A DNA stretch of 64,000 bases from assembly GCF_003602095.1 (NCBI RefSeq), contig NZ_RAHH01000018.1, forward strand, positions 1-64,000. The letters are read 5' to 3'. Position 1 is the first letter of the stretch. Every line of letters begins with the position of its first letter. Below are positions 18,114-26,624 of this stretch, one piece after another. A program made the translations under genes and the position numbers. Below the pieces are notes generated by a model, which was not told where the DNA came from, did not search any database, and saw nothing but the letters and a program-made list of their open reading frames with translations. Source of the DNA: Rahnella woolbedingensis. Its GTDB lineage: Bacteria; Pseudomonadota; Gammaproteobacteria; Enterobacterales; Enterobacteriaceae.

Positions 18114-19616
18114 GTGACCACCTCCCTCCTTGAGATGCGCGATATCTCGATTTCATTTGCCGGTTTCCCTGCCCTGCGCCAGGTGGATTTCACGCTGCAA
18201 GGCGGAGCGGTCCACGCGCTGGTGGGCGCGAACGGCGCGGGGAAATCCACGCTGATGGCGGTGCTTTCCGGCACGCATGATCATTACACCGGCCAGATCA
18301 CTATTGATGGCAAGGCAGTGAATATCTGCCTGCCGCATCATGCACGCGAGCACGGTATTCATCTGGTTCAGCAGGAAGTGGACGTCGCACTGGTGCCGAC
18401 GCTGAACGTTGCCGAAAACATCATGCTGGACAGCCTTTCAGAGCCGGGCCATCTGCATAACTGGCCGCAGCTGTATCGTCAGGCACAACTGCTGACCGAA
18501 CAGCTTGGGCTGAACATCAACCTGCGGGCGCGAATCAAAAGCTGCACGCTGGCCGAGAAACAACTGATTTTGCTGGCACGTGCTTTATCGCATAAATGCC
18601 GGTTCCTGATCCTCGATGAACCCACCGCCCCACTTGATCAGGCTGAGAGCGCGCGTCTGTTCGCATTGGTGCGCAAGCTGAAAACCGCCGGAATGGCGAT
18701 TGTGTTTATCTCGCACCGCATTCATGAACTGCGTGACATCTGCGACCGCATGACGGTGCTGCGCGACGGGCGTCTGGTCAGCGATGACAGCATGGACGGC
18801 CTGAGCAACGAGCACATTATCGAGAAGATGATTGGCCACCAGCTCCACGATATTTATCCGCCACGCCGCCCGCCGCACAGCGGTGAAACGCTGCTGAGCA
18901 TTCACGGCATGCACGATAAAGACAAACTGCGCGATATTTCGCTGCGTCTGCATCGCGGGGAAATTCTCGGGGTTGCCGGGCTGGCGGGTGCAGGAAAAAC
19001 CGAACTGTGCAAAGCGCTGTTTGGCGCGACGCCAAGTCAGGTGGAAAGCGGCGAGCTGAACGGCAAACCGTGGAAGCCGAAAGAGCCGCACCTTTCTGTC
19101 GAACAGGGGCTGGCGTTAGTGCCGGAAGAACGACGCAAGGAAGGGATTTTCATTGATGAAAACATCCCGATGAACCTGAGCGTGACCGCCGATGACACCT
19201 TTTCGCGCTGGAGTATTTTCAATACGCGCCAGTCGCTGTCATGGGCAAAAGACATTATCAGCCGCTTAGGCATTCGCGCTTCCGGGCCGATGCAAAAGCT
19301 GGCACGGCTTTCCGGTGGTAACCAGCAGAAGGTCGCTATCGGGAAATGGCTGCGCAGTGAGAGTCAGGTGTTGATCTTTGACGAACCGACCAAAGGCGTG
19401 GACATCAAGGCCAAAACGGACGTGTTCAGGCTGATCGACGGCCTGGCGCAACAGGGAAAAGGCATTATTTATGCTTCCGGTGAGTTCGCCGAACTGGTCG
19501 GTTTATGCGACCGCATTTTGGTGTTGTGGGATGGCCGCATTGTGGCTGAACTCGACGCCGCCAACGTCGACGAAGAAACCTTACTAGTCTATTCAACCGG
19601 AGGAACACCCGCGTGA
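18114..19616 (+). CDS. Sugar-type ABC importer ATPase (RbsA-like)
   Basis: A 500-residue protein with two nucleotide-binding domains, as in RbsA/MglA. The first Walker A is GANGAGKST and its Walker B LILDEPTAPLD; its signature is degenerate (CTLAEKQ), normal for this type. The second domain has a modified P-loop GLAGAGKTE and the signature LSGGNQQK with IFDEPTKGVD. It would energise the permease coded next (4-base overlap). Translation starts at GTG, with AAGG upstream. The MetJ-like operator suggests control by methionine status, so a methylthioribose-like or other sulfur-containing sugar is a candidate substrate (inference). Confidence 0.9.
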   Translation: MTTSLLEMRDISISFAGFPALRQVDFTLQGGAVHALVGANGAGKSTLMAVLSGTHDHYTGQITIDGKAVNICLPHHAREHGIHLVQQEVDVALVPTLNVAENIMLDSLSEPGHLHNWPQLYRQAQLLTEQLGLNINLRARIKSCTLAEKQLILLARALSHKCRFLILDEPTAPLDQAESARLFALVRKLKTAGMAIVFISHRIHELRDICDRMTVLRDGRLVSDDSMDGLSNEHIIEKMIGHQLHDIYPPRRPPHSGETLLSIHGMHDKDKLRDISLRLHRGEILGVAGLAGAGKTELCKALFGATPSQVESGELNGKPWKPKEPHLSVEQGLALVPEERRKEGIFIDENIPMNLSVTADDTFSRWSIFNTRQSLSWAKDIISRLGIRASGPMQKLARLSGGNQQKVAIGKWLRSESQVLIFDEPTKGVDIKAKTDVFRLIDGLAQQGKGIIYASGEFAELVGLCDRILVLWDGRIVAELDAANVDEETLLVYSTGGTPA

Positions 19617-20623
19617 ACAAAGCCGTGGTGAGTAAAGAAAGCGTGCCCGCAGCGAGTCAGCCGTGGCGTCATCAGCTGTTCGAGTTTTTGTATAAATGGG
19701 GCATGTTGCTGACCGTGGTATTGCTGATCGCCGGTTTTGGCGTGGCATCCGATAACTTCCTCGAACCGTCAAACATCATCAATATTCTGCGCTCGATTGC
19801 CATCGTGACGGTGATTGCCATCGGCGTCTCGATTTCGCTCTCCGTCGGCGGCTTTGATTTATCGGTCGGCTCTACGGCGTCACTCGCCAATGCGCTGGTG
19901 ATTTCAATGTTCGTCTGGCACGGTTTCGGCACCACCGAAGCCATCTTAATCACGCTGGCGCTGTGTACGCTGGTCGGCCTGTTCAATGCCTTCCTGATCG
20001 TCATCCTGAAGATTCCTGACATGCTCGCCACCCTCGCCAGCCTGTTTGTGATTCAGGGCGCAGCGATGACTTACAGCTACGGCGGTTCGATCACTGAAAA
20101 CATGCTCCTGCCAAGTGGTGACATGGCTGAAGGGACGGTGCCTGCGGTATTCAGCCTGCTGGGTCAGGTGCCGGTGATTGTGATTGTGATGGCAGTGGTA
20201 ACCCTTGTGGTACAACTGTTTATGTCACTGACCAAGCATGGCCGCCGCATGTATGCCATCGGCGGCAACCCGCTGGCTGCACGTCTGGCGGGGATCCGCA
20301 CCGCGCGTTACCGCGTCATTGCGTATGTGATGTCGTCGGTACTGGCCGGTGCAGGCGGTATTTTACTGGCATCACGCATCGGGTCTTCACAGGTGAATGC
20401 CGGTGGCGGCTATCTGATGGACGCCGTTGCCGCCGCTTATATCGGTTTCTCGCTGGCCGGTTCCGGCAAGCCAAATGCTCTCGGAACATTGCTGGGCGCG
20501 GTGATTTTAGGCGTATTGTCGAACGGGCTGGTGATGCTGTCGGTGCCGTATTATGCGATGGATATCATCAAAGGACTGGTGCTGGCAGTGGCTTTAGCGC
20601 TGACATATATTCAGAAGAGATAG
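19613..20623 (+). CDS. Sugar-type ABC importer permease (RbsC-like)
   Basis: A 336-residue branched-chain/ribose-type permease with some eight to ten helices. The hallmark SVGGFDLSVGSTASLANAL and the cytoplasmic loop with GGNPLAARLAGIRTARYRV are seen. It starts with GTG, after a GGAGGAA ribosome site, and overlaps the ATPase gene by four bases. No periplasmic binding protein gene lies on either side; both flanks are repeat elements. The importer must use a binding protein coded elsewhere or be incomplete. Confidence 0.9.
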   Translation: MNKAVVSKESVPAASQPWRHQLFEFLYKWGMLLTVVLLIAGFGVASDNFLEPSNIINILRSIAIVTVIAIGVSISLSVGGFDLSVGSTASLANALVISMFVWHGFGTTEAILITLALCTLVGLFNAFLIVILKIPDMLATLASLFVIQGAAMTYSYGGSITENMLLPSGDMAEGTVPAVFSLLGQVPVIVIVMAVVTLVVQLFMSLTKHGRRMYAIGGNPLAARLAGIRTARYRVIAYVMSSVLAGAGGILLASRIGSSQVNAGGGYLMDAVAAAYIGFSLAGSGKPNALGTLLGAVILGVLSNGLVMLSVPYYAMDIIKGLVLAVALALTYIQKR

Positions 20624-20656
20624 CAGAGACCGCCGCTATATTTCGGCTTTTTTGAA

Positions 20657-21206
20657 GTCAACACCGTGGGCTCGCCGCCCACATCCACAAAACCTTGGGT
20701 TGCCACCCAAACTGGCCTCAAGGGGCGCCTGTCGTCGCACCCCTTGAGAATCCCGGGCTCTTACACTGCGCGCTATCGCTAGACACTATGTTTCAGCAAC
20801 CACCGCGACAGGCTGGAAATCTTGCCGCTGCGCGGTATCTTCATTTCGGGATTGCAGCCTTAGGTCTGCAACCTCTCATTCAGCAAGCTTTCTGAAACGC
20901 CCGCAGCATCTTAAATTCAAGGGCAGACAGTTTTTAGATTTCAAAATCAGTCAGGTTGTGAATTAAGAGCCTGAGGCCGGTTCCAAAATACCGCCGGACG
21001 AGAGGTGGAAAACCGCGCATCTTTTTGCGCGGGTTGTAACCCGATGGGAGGGAACCGCGCAGCAGCGGGATTTTGCGGCTATCACTGCGGCTTATGAAAC
21101 ATAGTCAGCGAGCGGAGCGTGCAGTGAAAGAGCCCGGGGGGTCTTGGGGGGCGGCGGCGATAGGCCGCCCCCCAAGTCGGTGTGGGCCGACGCCCACGGT
21201 TTTGAC
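20657..21206. repeat. Large palindromic intergenic element, copy R2
   Basis: 550 bp of the same family as R1. The left end GTCAACACCGTGGGCTCGCC pairs with the right end (inverse: GTCAAAACCGTGGGCGTCGG). Internal inverse pairs include TATGTTTCAG at 20788 and its inverse near 21095, and ACTGCGCGC at 20765 versus GCGTGCAGT near 21117. Together with R1 it flanks the ABC pair. No gene is seen in the 20624-21217 gap. Confidence 0.83.
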
Positions 21207-21217
21207 TTTAAAACATT

Positions 21218-21754
21218 TCACATCAGCACCTTATACATCACACTCGTCGATTCCAGCAGGCCCTCCGTCGACATGGCGTAGTGCGGTATCGTCCCGCTCA
21301 GGCTGAAACCCAGATCTTCATATAATGTCTGTGCCGGACTGCCGGTGACGGTATCGAGTACCAACAGGGTTTTGCCTTCTTCGCGTGCCAGCGATTCGAC
21401 CGCAGTCATCAACTGACGGGCGATCCCTTTACGGCGGCCGTTGGGATGAACCATCAGTTTCACCACGTCACCGCGATGTGCGCCGTTGGCAGGCTGATCG
21501 ACCACCAGTTGCACGGTACCGGTAATTTTCCCGGCCATCCGCGCGACCAGCAGGCGTTTTTCGCCACGCTCAAAAGCCGGTAACAGCTTTTGCCAGAACG
21601 CCTGCGCCTGCACAAAACCAAAAGGTAAAATGAATCCGATACTCGCGCCGAGTGCGACGGATTGCATCAGCGTTTCCGCCAGCGCATCCAGACCCGCAGG
21701 CGTCAGCACACCGCCCCGCACTTCGCTTATCACCACATCATTGTTGTTTTGCAT
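21218..21754 (-). CDS. GNAT-family N-acetyltransferase
   Basis: A 178-residue acetyltransferase of the GNAT fold. The acetyl-CoA binding signature is seen as VKLMVHPNGRRKGIARQLM, with the R/Q-x-x-G-x-A loop RRKGIA; the C-terminal LYEDLGFSLSGTIPHYA is also typical. It starts 25 bases after the XRE-cupin regulator gene on the same strand and probably shares its transcript. The acceptor substrate is not predictable. Its 3' end lies 12 bases from the R2 element. Confidence 0.88.
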   Translation of the reverse strand: MQNNNDVVISEVRGGVLTPAGLDALAETLMQSVALGASIGFILPFGFVQAQAFWQKLLPAFERGEKRLLVARMAGKITGTVQLVVDQPANGAHRGDVVKLMVHPNGRRKGIARQLMTAVESLAREEGKTLLVLDTVTGSPAQTLYEDLGFSLSGTIPHYAMSTEGLLESTSVMYKVLM

Positions 21755-21779
21755 GCAAATTAACCCTTCTTGTCAGATA

Positions 21780-22355
21780 TTAAGGACGTGAAATAACGAT
21801 GGCGTAACGGGCATCCTGCGGGCCGGGTACGTGGAAAGACGAGGTGCCGTGCAGATGAAAACGCAGGCAGTCGCCCGCCTCGAGCCGGTAACAGCGGCCA
21901 TCAAGCGTGAATTCAAGCACGCCTTCCAGCATCCAGAGGTGTTGCTCGAGGCCGTCCACCGGCGGGGAATCATAGGAAATAGTCGCACCTGATTTCAGCA
22001 AACCGGAAATCAGTTCTGCGCGAAAACCGGGAGCAGGCGCGGAGACCGAACGGCGTTCAAAACCGGTTTCACGGTCATGCCAGACCGGCTGCTGTGCGCT
22101 GCGGATGAGCTCCGGCGGGTTATCTTCCAGCGCCATCAGCAGGCGGGAAGTGGTCAGCCCGTAGGCCGCGCTCAGTTTGCCGAGCAATGAAGCGGTTGGG
22201 CTGGTTTCGGCCCGTTCAATGCGTGAAAGCGTGGCGCGACTGATACCGGTCTGTTGCGCCAGTTGTTCCAGCGACCAGCCCTGCCCGATCCGCAATTCTG
22301 CCAGACGCTCAGCCAGACGCAGATCGTCACTATCCTGCCCTTCTTCCATTTTCAT
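21780..22355 (-). CDS. XRE-family regulator with cupin domain
   Basis: A 191-residue regulator with an N-terminal HTH (about residues 15-68; LAQQTGISRATLSRIERAETSPTASLLGKLSAAYG) and a C-terminal cupin (about 115-190; LWMLEGVLEFTLDGRCYRLEAGDCLRFHLHG). Such proteins usually repress a small adjacent operon and sense a small ligand through the cupin. Here the partner is the GNAT gene. A second ATG two codons in (22349) has better spacing from GGGA and may be the true start. Confidence 0.9.
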   Translation of the reverse strand: MKMEEGQDSDDLRLAERLAELRIGQGWSLEQLAQQTGISRATLSRIERAETSPTASLLGKLSAAYGLTTSRLLMALEDNPPELIRSAQQPVWHDRETGFERRSVSAPAPGFRAELISGLLKSGATISYDSPPVDGLEQHLWMLEGVLEFTLDGRCYRLEAGDCLRFHLHGTSSFHVPGPQDARYAIVISRP

Positions 22356-22445
22356 TCCCTGCCATGAATTCTCAATATCGGGAAATTATCTCTTATCAGG
22401 GAATTAAACAAGTTAAAATAATGTAATAAGTGAGTATTAGTTAAG

Positions 22446-22471
22446 TTGTACAAAAATAATAAAGTTGTACA
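22446..22471. promoter_or_regulatory. Direct-repeat operator of the MerR-led operon
   Basis: Two identical TTGTACA heptamers start at 22446 and 22465, a 19-bp spacing. Each holds the palindrome TGTACA. The second can also act as a -35 element. This fits a binding site for the MerR-type regulator coded 59 bp downstream; LitR-type regulators use similar TGTACA motifs (from memory). Confidence 0.55.
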
Positions 22472-22529
22472 GTTTTGCGATCTGGCGCTAGAGTTAACTT
22501 TGGTTAGCAGGAAAATTTTGGAAATCATT

Positions 22530-23381
22530 ATGTCTCTTTACAGCATCGGCGAAGTCGCCCGAATTTGTGGTATCAACCCGGTCACGCTGCGTGCCTGGCA
22601 GCGCCGTTACGGCCTGCTGAAGCCGCAACGTACCGAAGGCGGCCATCGTCTGTTTAATGATGATGACCTTGATACTATCCGCACTATTTTGGGCTGGATT
22701 AATCGCGGGATCCCGGTCGGTCAGGTGAAATCCCTGCTCGAAGGGAAAGTCGATGCGCTGCCGGGCGGCTGGTCGCAGTCAGAACATCGTTTACTGACCG
22801 CATTGCAGGAAGGCCGCAGCAACAAAGTGCGCCAGCTCATTATGGAACTGGGCCGCGAATATCCGGCGGTATCGTTTGTGAATAATGTGCTCCGGCCGTT
22901 GCGCTCGCGCCTCAGTGCCGGGGATCCTCGCCTGCTGATGTTACGCAGCCAGCTCGACGGGCTGATCATCGAGCACGCGGTCATGTGCATGGGTGCCGCC
23001 CGTAAACGTCCCGGCAATCCGGCAACGCTGGTCGGCTGGGGACATCTGGACAGCACGGAACTTTGGCTCGAAGCCATTGTGCGCTGCGAGGAAGGGATGC
23101 AGGTCGAAATCATGCCCGCTCCGCTCGATGACCCGCATCTGGAAAATCTCAGCGGTTCGCAAATCCTGTTATGGGCGGAAGGCAAGCTGACGCAAATTCA
23201 GCGCCAGCGCCTGCTGAACTGGGTCGAACAGGGCCTGTCGATCCTTCTTCTGGGCAGCGCCGCCCTGCTGCTGGGCTCACAAGAAAACGAAGACGCCAAC
23301 GATAATGTCGAAAACCTTCACGGTGCAGGCGCGCCTCCTGTTCTTCAAATAGTGCCAGTGCGTAATGAAAGGAAAAAATAA
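22530..23381 (+). CDS. MerR-family regulator (LitR/MlrA-like)
   Basis: A 283-residue MerR-family protein with an N-terminal winged HTH: SIGEVARICGINPVTLRAWQRRYGLLKPQR, then GGHRLFNDDDL. The C-terminal ~200 residues resemble the B12-binding-type region of MlrA/LitR/BluR but no clear DxHxxG cobalamin motif was seen, so light sensing by B12 is doubtful. Start at 22530 fits the HTH; the frame stays open upstream but runs over the operator. It opens a nine-gene operon whose next start overlaps its stop. Confidence 0.87.
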   Translation: MSLYSIGEVARICGINPVTLRAWQRRYGLLKPQRTEGGHRLFNDDDLDTIRTILGWINRGIPVGQVKSLLEGKVDALPGGWSQSEHRLLTALQEGRSNKVRQLIMELGREYPAVSFVNNVLRPLRSRLSAGDPRLLMLRSQLDGLIIEHAVMCMGAARKRPGNPATLVGWGHLDSTELWLEAIVRCEEGMQVEIMPAPLDDPHLENLSGSQILLWAEGKLTQIQRQRLLNWVEQGLSILLLGSAALLLGSQENEDANDNVENLHGAGAPPVLQIVPVRNERKK

Positions 23382-23833
23382 TGATTAAACATTTTCCTGA
23401 ATCCGCGATGCCCGCTGATGTTCTGACCCGGCTTTGCGAATTTTACAGCCACCTGGATGTGAGCCAGCTGCCGCAGCTTTCGCGGATTTATCACCCGCAC
23501 GTGGTGTTTATCGATCCGGTTTCGCATTACGACGGCGTCGATGCGCTCGAACGCTATTTCGCACAGTTGCTTAAAAAAGTGAATTACTGCCGCTTTGAAA
23601 TTCAGCCCCCGCTGACCAATGGCGCGCAAGCGTCGCTGTTCTGGCGGATGGAGTTTTCGCATCCGGCGCTGAAAAAAGGTCAGGCCATGTTTCTCAACGG
23701 CGCCAGCCATCTGCGCCTGACCGATAACCGGATTGCCTATCAGCGCGATTATTACGATCTCGGTGCCATGCTGTATGAGCATGTGCCGGTCCTCGGCGGT
23801 GCTGTCCGCGCGGTTAAAGCCAGGCTGAAATAA
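23381..23833 (+). CDS. NTF2/SnoaL-like small protein
   Basis: A 150-residue protein of the nuclear-transport-factor-2-like fold (SnoaL-like). The string YHPHVVFIDPVSHYDGVDALERYFAQLL is typical of the first half of this fold. Homologues regularly accompany the SDR and flavoprotein genes found next. The specific activity is unknown. It shares a base with the previous stop and with the next start. Confidence 0.78.
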   Translation: MIKHFPESAMPADVLTRLCEFYSHLDVSQLPQLSRIYHPHVVFIDPVSHYDGVDALERYFAQLLKKVNYCRFEIQPPLTNGAQASLFWRMEFSHPALKKGQAMFLNGASHLRLTDNRIAYQRDYYDLGAMLYEHVPVLGGAVRAVKARLK

Positions 23834-24549
23834 TGCGCCGCGTCCTGATCACCGGTGCCAGTTCGGGTATCGGAAAACAGCTGGCTCAGGACTATGCCGC
23901 AGAAGGCTGGGAAGTCATCGCCTGCGGGCGTGACGGCGAAAAACTCAATGCGGTCGCCGCCGCCAGTCCGCTGATTATCCCGCTACGTTTTGATATCACC
24001 GATTTATCAGAAACCCGTCAGGCTTTGCAGAACACGCAGGCTGATCTGGTCATTCTGTGCGCCGGAACCTGCGAATACCTGGATGACGGCGTGGTCGAGG
24101 CTGAAAAAGTCACCCGCGTGATGAACACCAATTTCATCGGCCCGGTTAATTGTCTCGATGCCCTTCTGCCCGGCTTAGCGCCCGGCAGTCGCGTGGCGCT
24201 GGTCGGTTCCACTGCCTGGCTTTTACCTTTTTCACGCAGTGAAGCCTACGGCGCATCGAAAGCCGCACTGGCCTTTTTCGCGCGCTCTCTGGCGGTGGAT
24301 CTGGCCAAACGCCAGATCCACATTTCCCTGATCCAGCCGGGATTTGTCGAAACGCCACTGACGGCACGCAATGATTTTCCGATGCCAATGATGGTGACTG
24401 CGGCGCAGGCATCAGAACACATCCGTAAAAAACTGGCGCACGGAGCCAGTGAAATTGCTTTCCCTCCTCTTTTTGCCCGTTTGCTGAAAACTGCCGCGCT
24501 GCTGCCGGTGGGCCTGCAAAAATGGTTATGCCGGAAAATGGTGAAATAA
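23833..24549 (+). CDS. Short-chain dehydrogenase/reductase
   Basis: A 238-residue classical SDR. Seen are the cofactor motif TGASSGIGK (residues 7-15), the NAG-equivalent LCAGTCEYL, a catalytic Ser in LVGSTAWLLP, and the Y-x-x-x-K pair in EAYGASKAALAFFARSLA. It probably uses NAD(P)H on a lipid-derived intermediate, as inferred from the operon. The start ATG overlaps the preceding stop (TAATG). Confidence 0.9.
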   Translation: MRRVLITGASSGIGKQLAQDYAAEGWEVIACGRDGEKLNAVAAASPLIIPLRFDITDLSETRQALQNTQADLVILCAGTCEYLDDGVVEAEKVTRVMNTNFIGPVNCLDALLPGLAPGSRVALVGSTAWLLPFSRSEAYGASKAALAFFARSLAVDLAKRQIHISLIQPGFVETPLTARNDFPMPMMVTAAQASEHIRKKLAHGASEIAFPPLFARLLKTAALLPVGLQKWLCRKMVK

Positions 24550-24550
24550 A

Positions 24551-25909
24551 ATGACGACTAAAGTGGCTATCGTGGGCAGCGGAATTTCAGGGCTGAGCTG
24601 TGCCTGGTTGCTGGCAAAAAATCAGCCGGACTGCGAAATTACCGTCTTTGAGGCGTCGCCAACATTAGGCGGACATACCGCCACGCAGGACGTAATTTCT
24701 GACGGTCAGGAATACGCCATCGATACCGGTTTTATCGTCTATAACTCGCGCACGTATCCGCATTTTATCGCCCTGCTCAAAGAGCTGGGTATTGAGGGCC
24801 AGCCGACGGAAATGAGCTTTTCTGTGCGTAATCCGCTCAGTAAACTCGAATACAACGGGCATTCCCTCAACAGCCTGTTTGCACAGCGGCGCAACCTGTT
24901 CAGGCCGCGATTCTGGCGGTTTATTTTCGAAATTTTGCGCTTTAACAAACTGTGTAAAGCACGCCTGCTCAATGCGCATCACGACGAAGACACAGTGGCC
25001 GATTTGCTCGACCAAAACGGGTTTTCGCCGTTCTTCGCCCTGCATTATGTACTGCCGATGGGCGCGGCGATCTGGTCATCTTCTCTCGGCGATATGGCGA
25101 ATTTTCCGCTGTCGATGTTTCTGCGCTTTTTCAACAATCACGGGCTGCTGGATGTGACCAACCGTCCGCAGTGGATGGTGGTGCCGGGAGGCTCGCGCGA
25201 GTATATCCGCCGGATGCAGGAGAAAATCCCCGTCAGCGTAAAACTGCTGACCAGCACACCGGTCACGCACGTTGTCCGCTCGCCGTCCGGTGTGACGCTG
25301 CATTCTGCACGCGGCGAAGAACGGTTTGAACAGCTGGTTTTCGCCTGCCATTCCGATCAGGCGCTGAACATTCTGGGCCAGAGCGCCACGGAGGCAGAAA
25401 AAAACATTCTCGGTGCGCTGTCCTATCAGGCCAATGACGTCATTTTGCATACCGATACTCATCTTTTGCCACGCGAAAAACGCGCCTGGGCGAGCTGGAA
25501 TTATCAGTTACCCAATACGCTCTCTGCGTCGGGGCGCGGCGATTTTCGCGACAGCTTTCCGGCCCACAGCCGCCGTGCCAGCGTGACCTATAACATGAAT
25601 ATTTTGCAGGGACTGAACGCACCGCAAACCTTTTGTGTTTCCCTCAATCCGCTGACGCCGATAGATGAAAGCAAAATTTTGTTCCGCACCACTTATATGC
25701 ATCCGGTTCTCAATCTGGCCAGCCATCATGCGCAGCAGGAACGTTACCGGATCAACGGCCAACACAACACCTGGTATTGCGGCGCGTACTGGTACAACGG
25801 TTTTCATGAAGATGGCGTTAACAGCGCGCGCGACGTGGCAGAACCGCTAAGCCTGCGGTTATTCAGTTTGCAGGCCGAACGCGGGCAGGAAAAACGGGAG
25901 GCGTCATGA
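24551..25909 (+). CDS. FAD-dependent amine-oxidase-type flavoprotein
   Basis: A 452-residue flavoprotein. The N-terminal dinucleotide-binding motif VAIVGSGISGLSCAWLL and E-containing EVFEASPTLGGHTAT (here TVFEASPTLGGHTAT) are clear, and the middle segment VPGGSREYIRRM is characteristic. Homologues are always beside DUF1365 and CFA-synthase-like genes. In Rhodobacter a comparable set is tied to singlet-oxygen response and furan-fatty-acid synthesis, where a flavoprotein desaturates or oxidises a methylated fatty acid (recalled, not checked). Confidence 0.87.
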   Translation: MTTKVAIVGSGISGLSCAWLLAKNQPDCEITVFEASPTLGGHTATQDVISDGQEYAIDTGFIVYNSRTYPHFIALLKELGIEGQPTEMSFSVRNPLSKLEYNGHSLNSLFAQRRNLFRPRFWRFIFEILRFNKLCKARLLNAHHDEDTVADLLDQNGFSPFFALHYVLPMGAAIWSSSLGDMANFPLSMFLRFFNNHGLLDVTNRPQWMVVPGGSREYIRRMQEKIPVSVKLLTSTPVTHVVRSPSGVTLHSARGEERFEQLVFACHSDQALNILGQSATEAEKNILGALSYQANDVILHTDTHLLPREKRAWASWNYQLPNTLSASGRGDFRDSFPAHSRRASVTYNMNILQGLNAPQTFCVSLNPLTPIDESKILFRTTYMHPVLNLASHHAQQERYRINGQHNTWYCGAYWYNGFHEDGVNSARDVAEPLSLRLFSLQAERGQEKREAS

Positions 25910-26622
25910 ACAGCCAGCTGTATGTTGGCACCGTCCGCCACCGGCGGTTTACGCCGGTTGAGCACCGTTTTGACTACGACATTTTCATGCCGCTGATTGA
26001 TCTTGATGAGCTGGATGCGCTGCCCGCTCTGGGTATCCGGCTGGAAAAATTTTCTCCGGCCAGTTTTCGCCGCAAAGATTATCTCGGCGGCGGTGACATC
26101 AAAACCAAGGCTCAGGCGAGAATTGCCGAGCTGACCGGCGAACGTCCCGAGGGGCGCGTAATGCTGTTATGCCAGCTGTGTTATTTCGGCTGCTATTTCA
26201 ATCCGGTGAACTTCTACTACCTTTATGATCAGAGCGGAATTCTGCGCTGGATGCTGGCTGAGGTGCGCAATACGCCCTGGAATGAACGCCACACCTACGC
26301 GGTGCTCCCTGACGGCTCACAACCGGTTCCGAAAGCCTTTCATGTGTCGCCCTTCAATCCGATGGACATGGTCTATCACTGGCGCCTGACACCCCCGGGA
26401 AAACAGTTACACATCACTATCGAAAATCACCGCAAAGAACGGGAATTCGATGCTGCCCTTTCTCTGACCGCCCGCCCGCTGACACGCGCGGCGCTACGTC
26501 AGCAGTTGTGGCGGCTGCCCCTGATGACTGCAAAAACCGCGCTGACCATTTACTGGCAGGCGCTGAAACTGTGGCTGAAACGGGCACCTGTTTATTCTCA
26601 TCCTCCCGTTGATAAGGACTGA
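25906..26622 (+). CDS. DUF1365 family protein
   Basis: A 238-residue DUF1365 protein. Family marks are the start LYVGTVRHRRFTPVEHRFDYDIFMPLIDLDEL and the core QLCYFGCYFNPVNFYYLYD. No function is established. It overlaps the flavoprotein stop by four bases and lies two bases before the CFA-like gene, its constant partner. A role in lipid modification is inferred from that linkage. Confidence 0.88.
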   Translation: MNSQLYVGTVRHRRFTPVEHRFDYDIFMPLIDLDELDALPALGIRLEKFSPASFRRKDYLGGGDIKTKAQARIAELTGERPEGRVMLLCQLCYFGCYFNPVNFYYLYDQSGILRWMLAEVRNTPWNERHTYAVLPDGSQPVPKAFHVSPFNPMDMVYHWRLTPPGKQLHITIENHRKEREFDAALSLTARPLTRAALRQQLWRLPLMTAKTALTIYWQALKLWLKRAPVYSHPPVDKD

Positions 26623-26624
26623 CC

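Noticed and set aside
22530-23381. Vitamin B12-dependent photoreceptor role for the MerR protein
   Set aside because: No clear cobalamin-binding D-x-H-x-x-G motif was found, so only a LitR/MlrA-like label is given.
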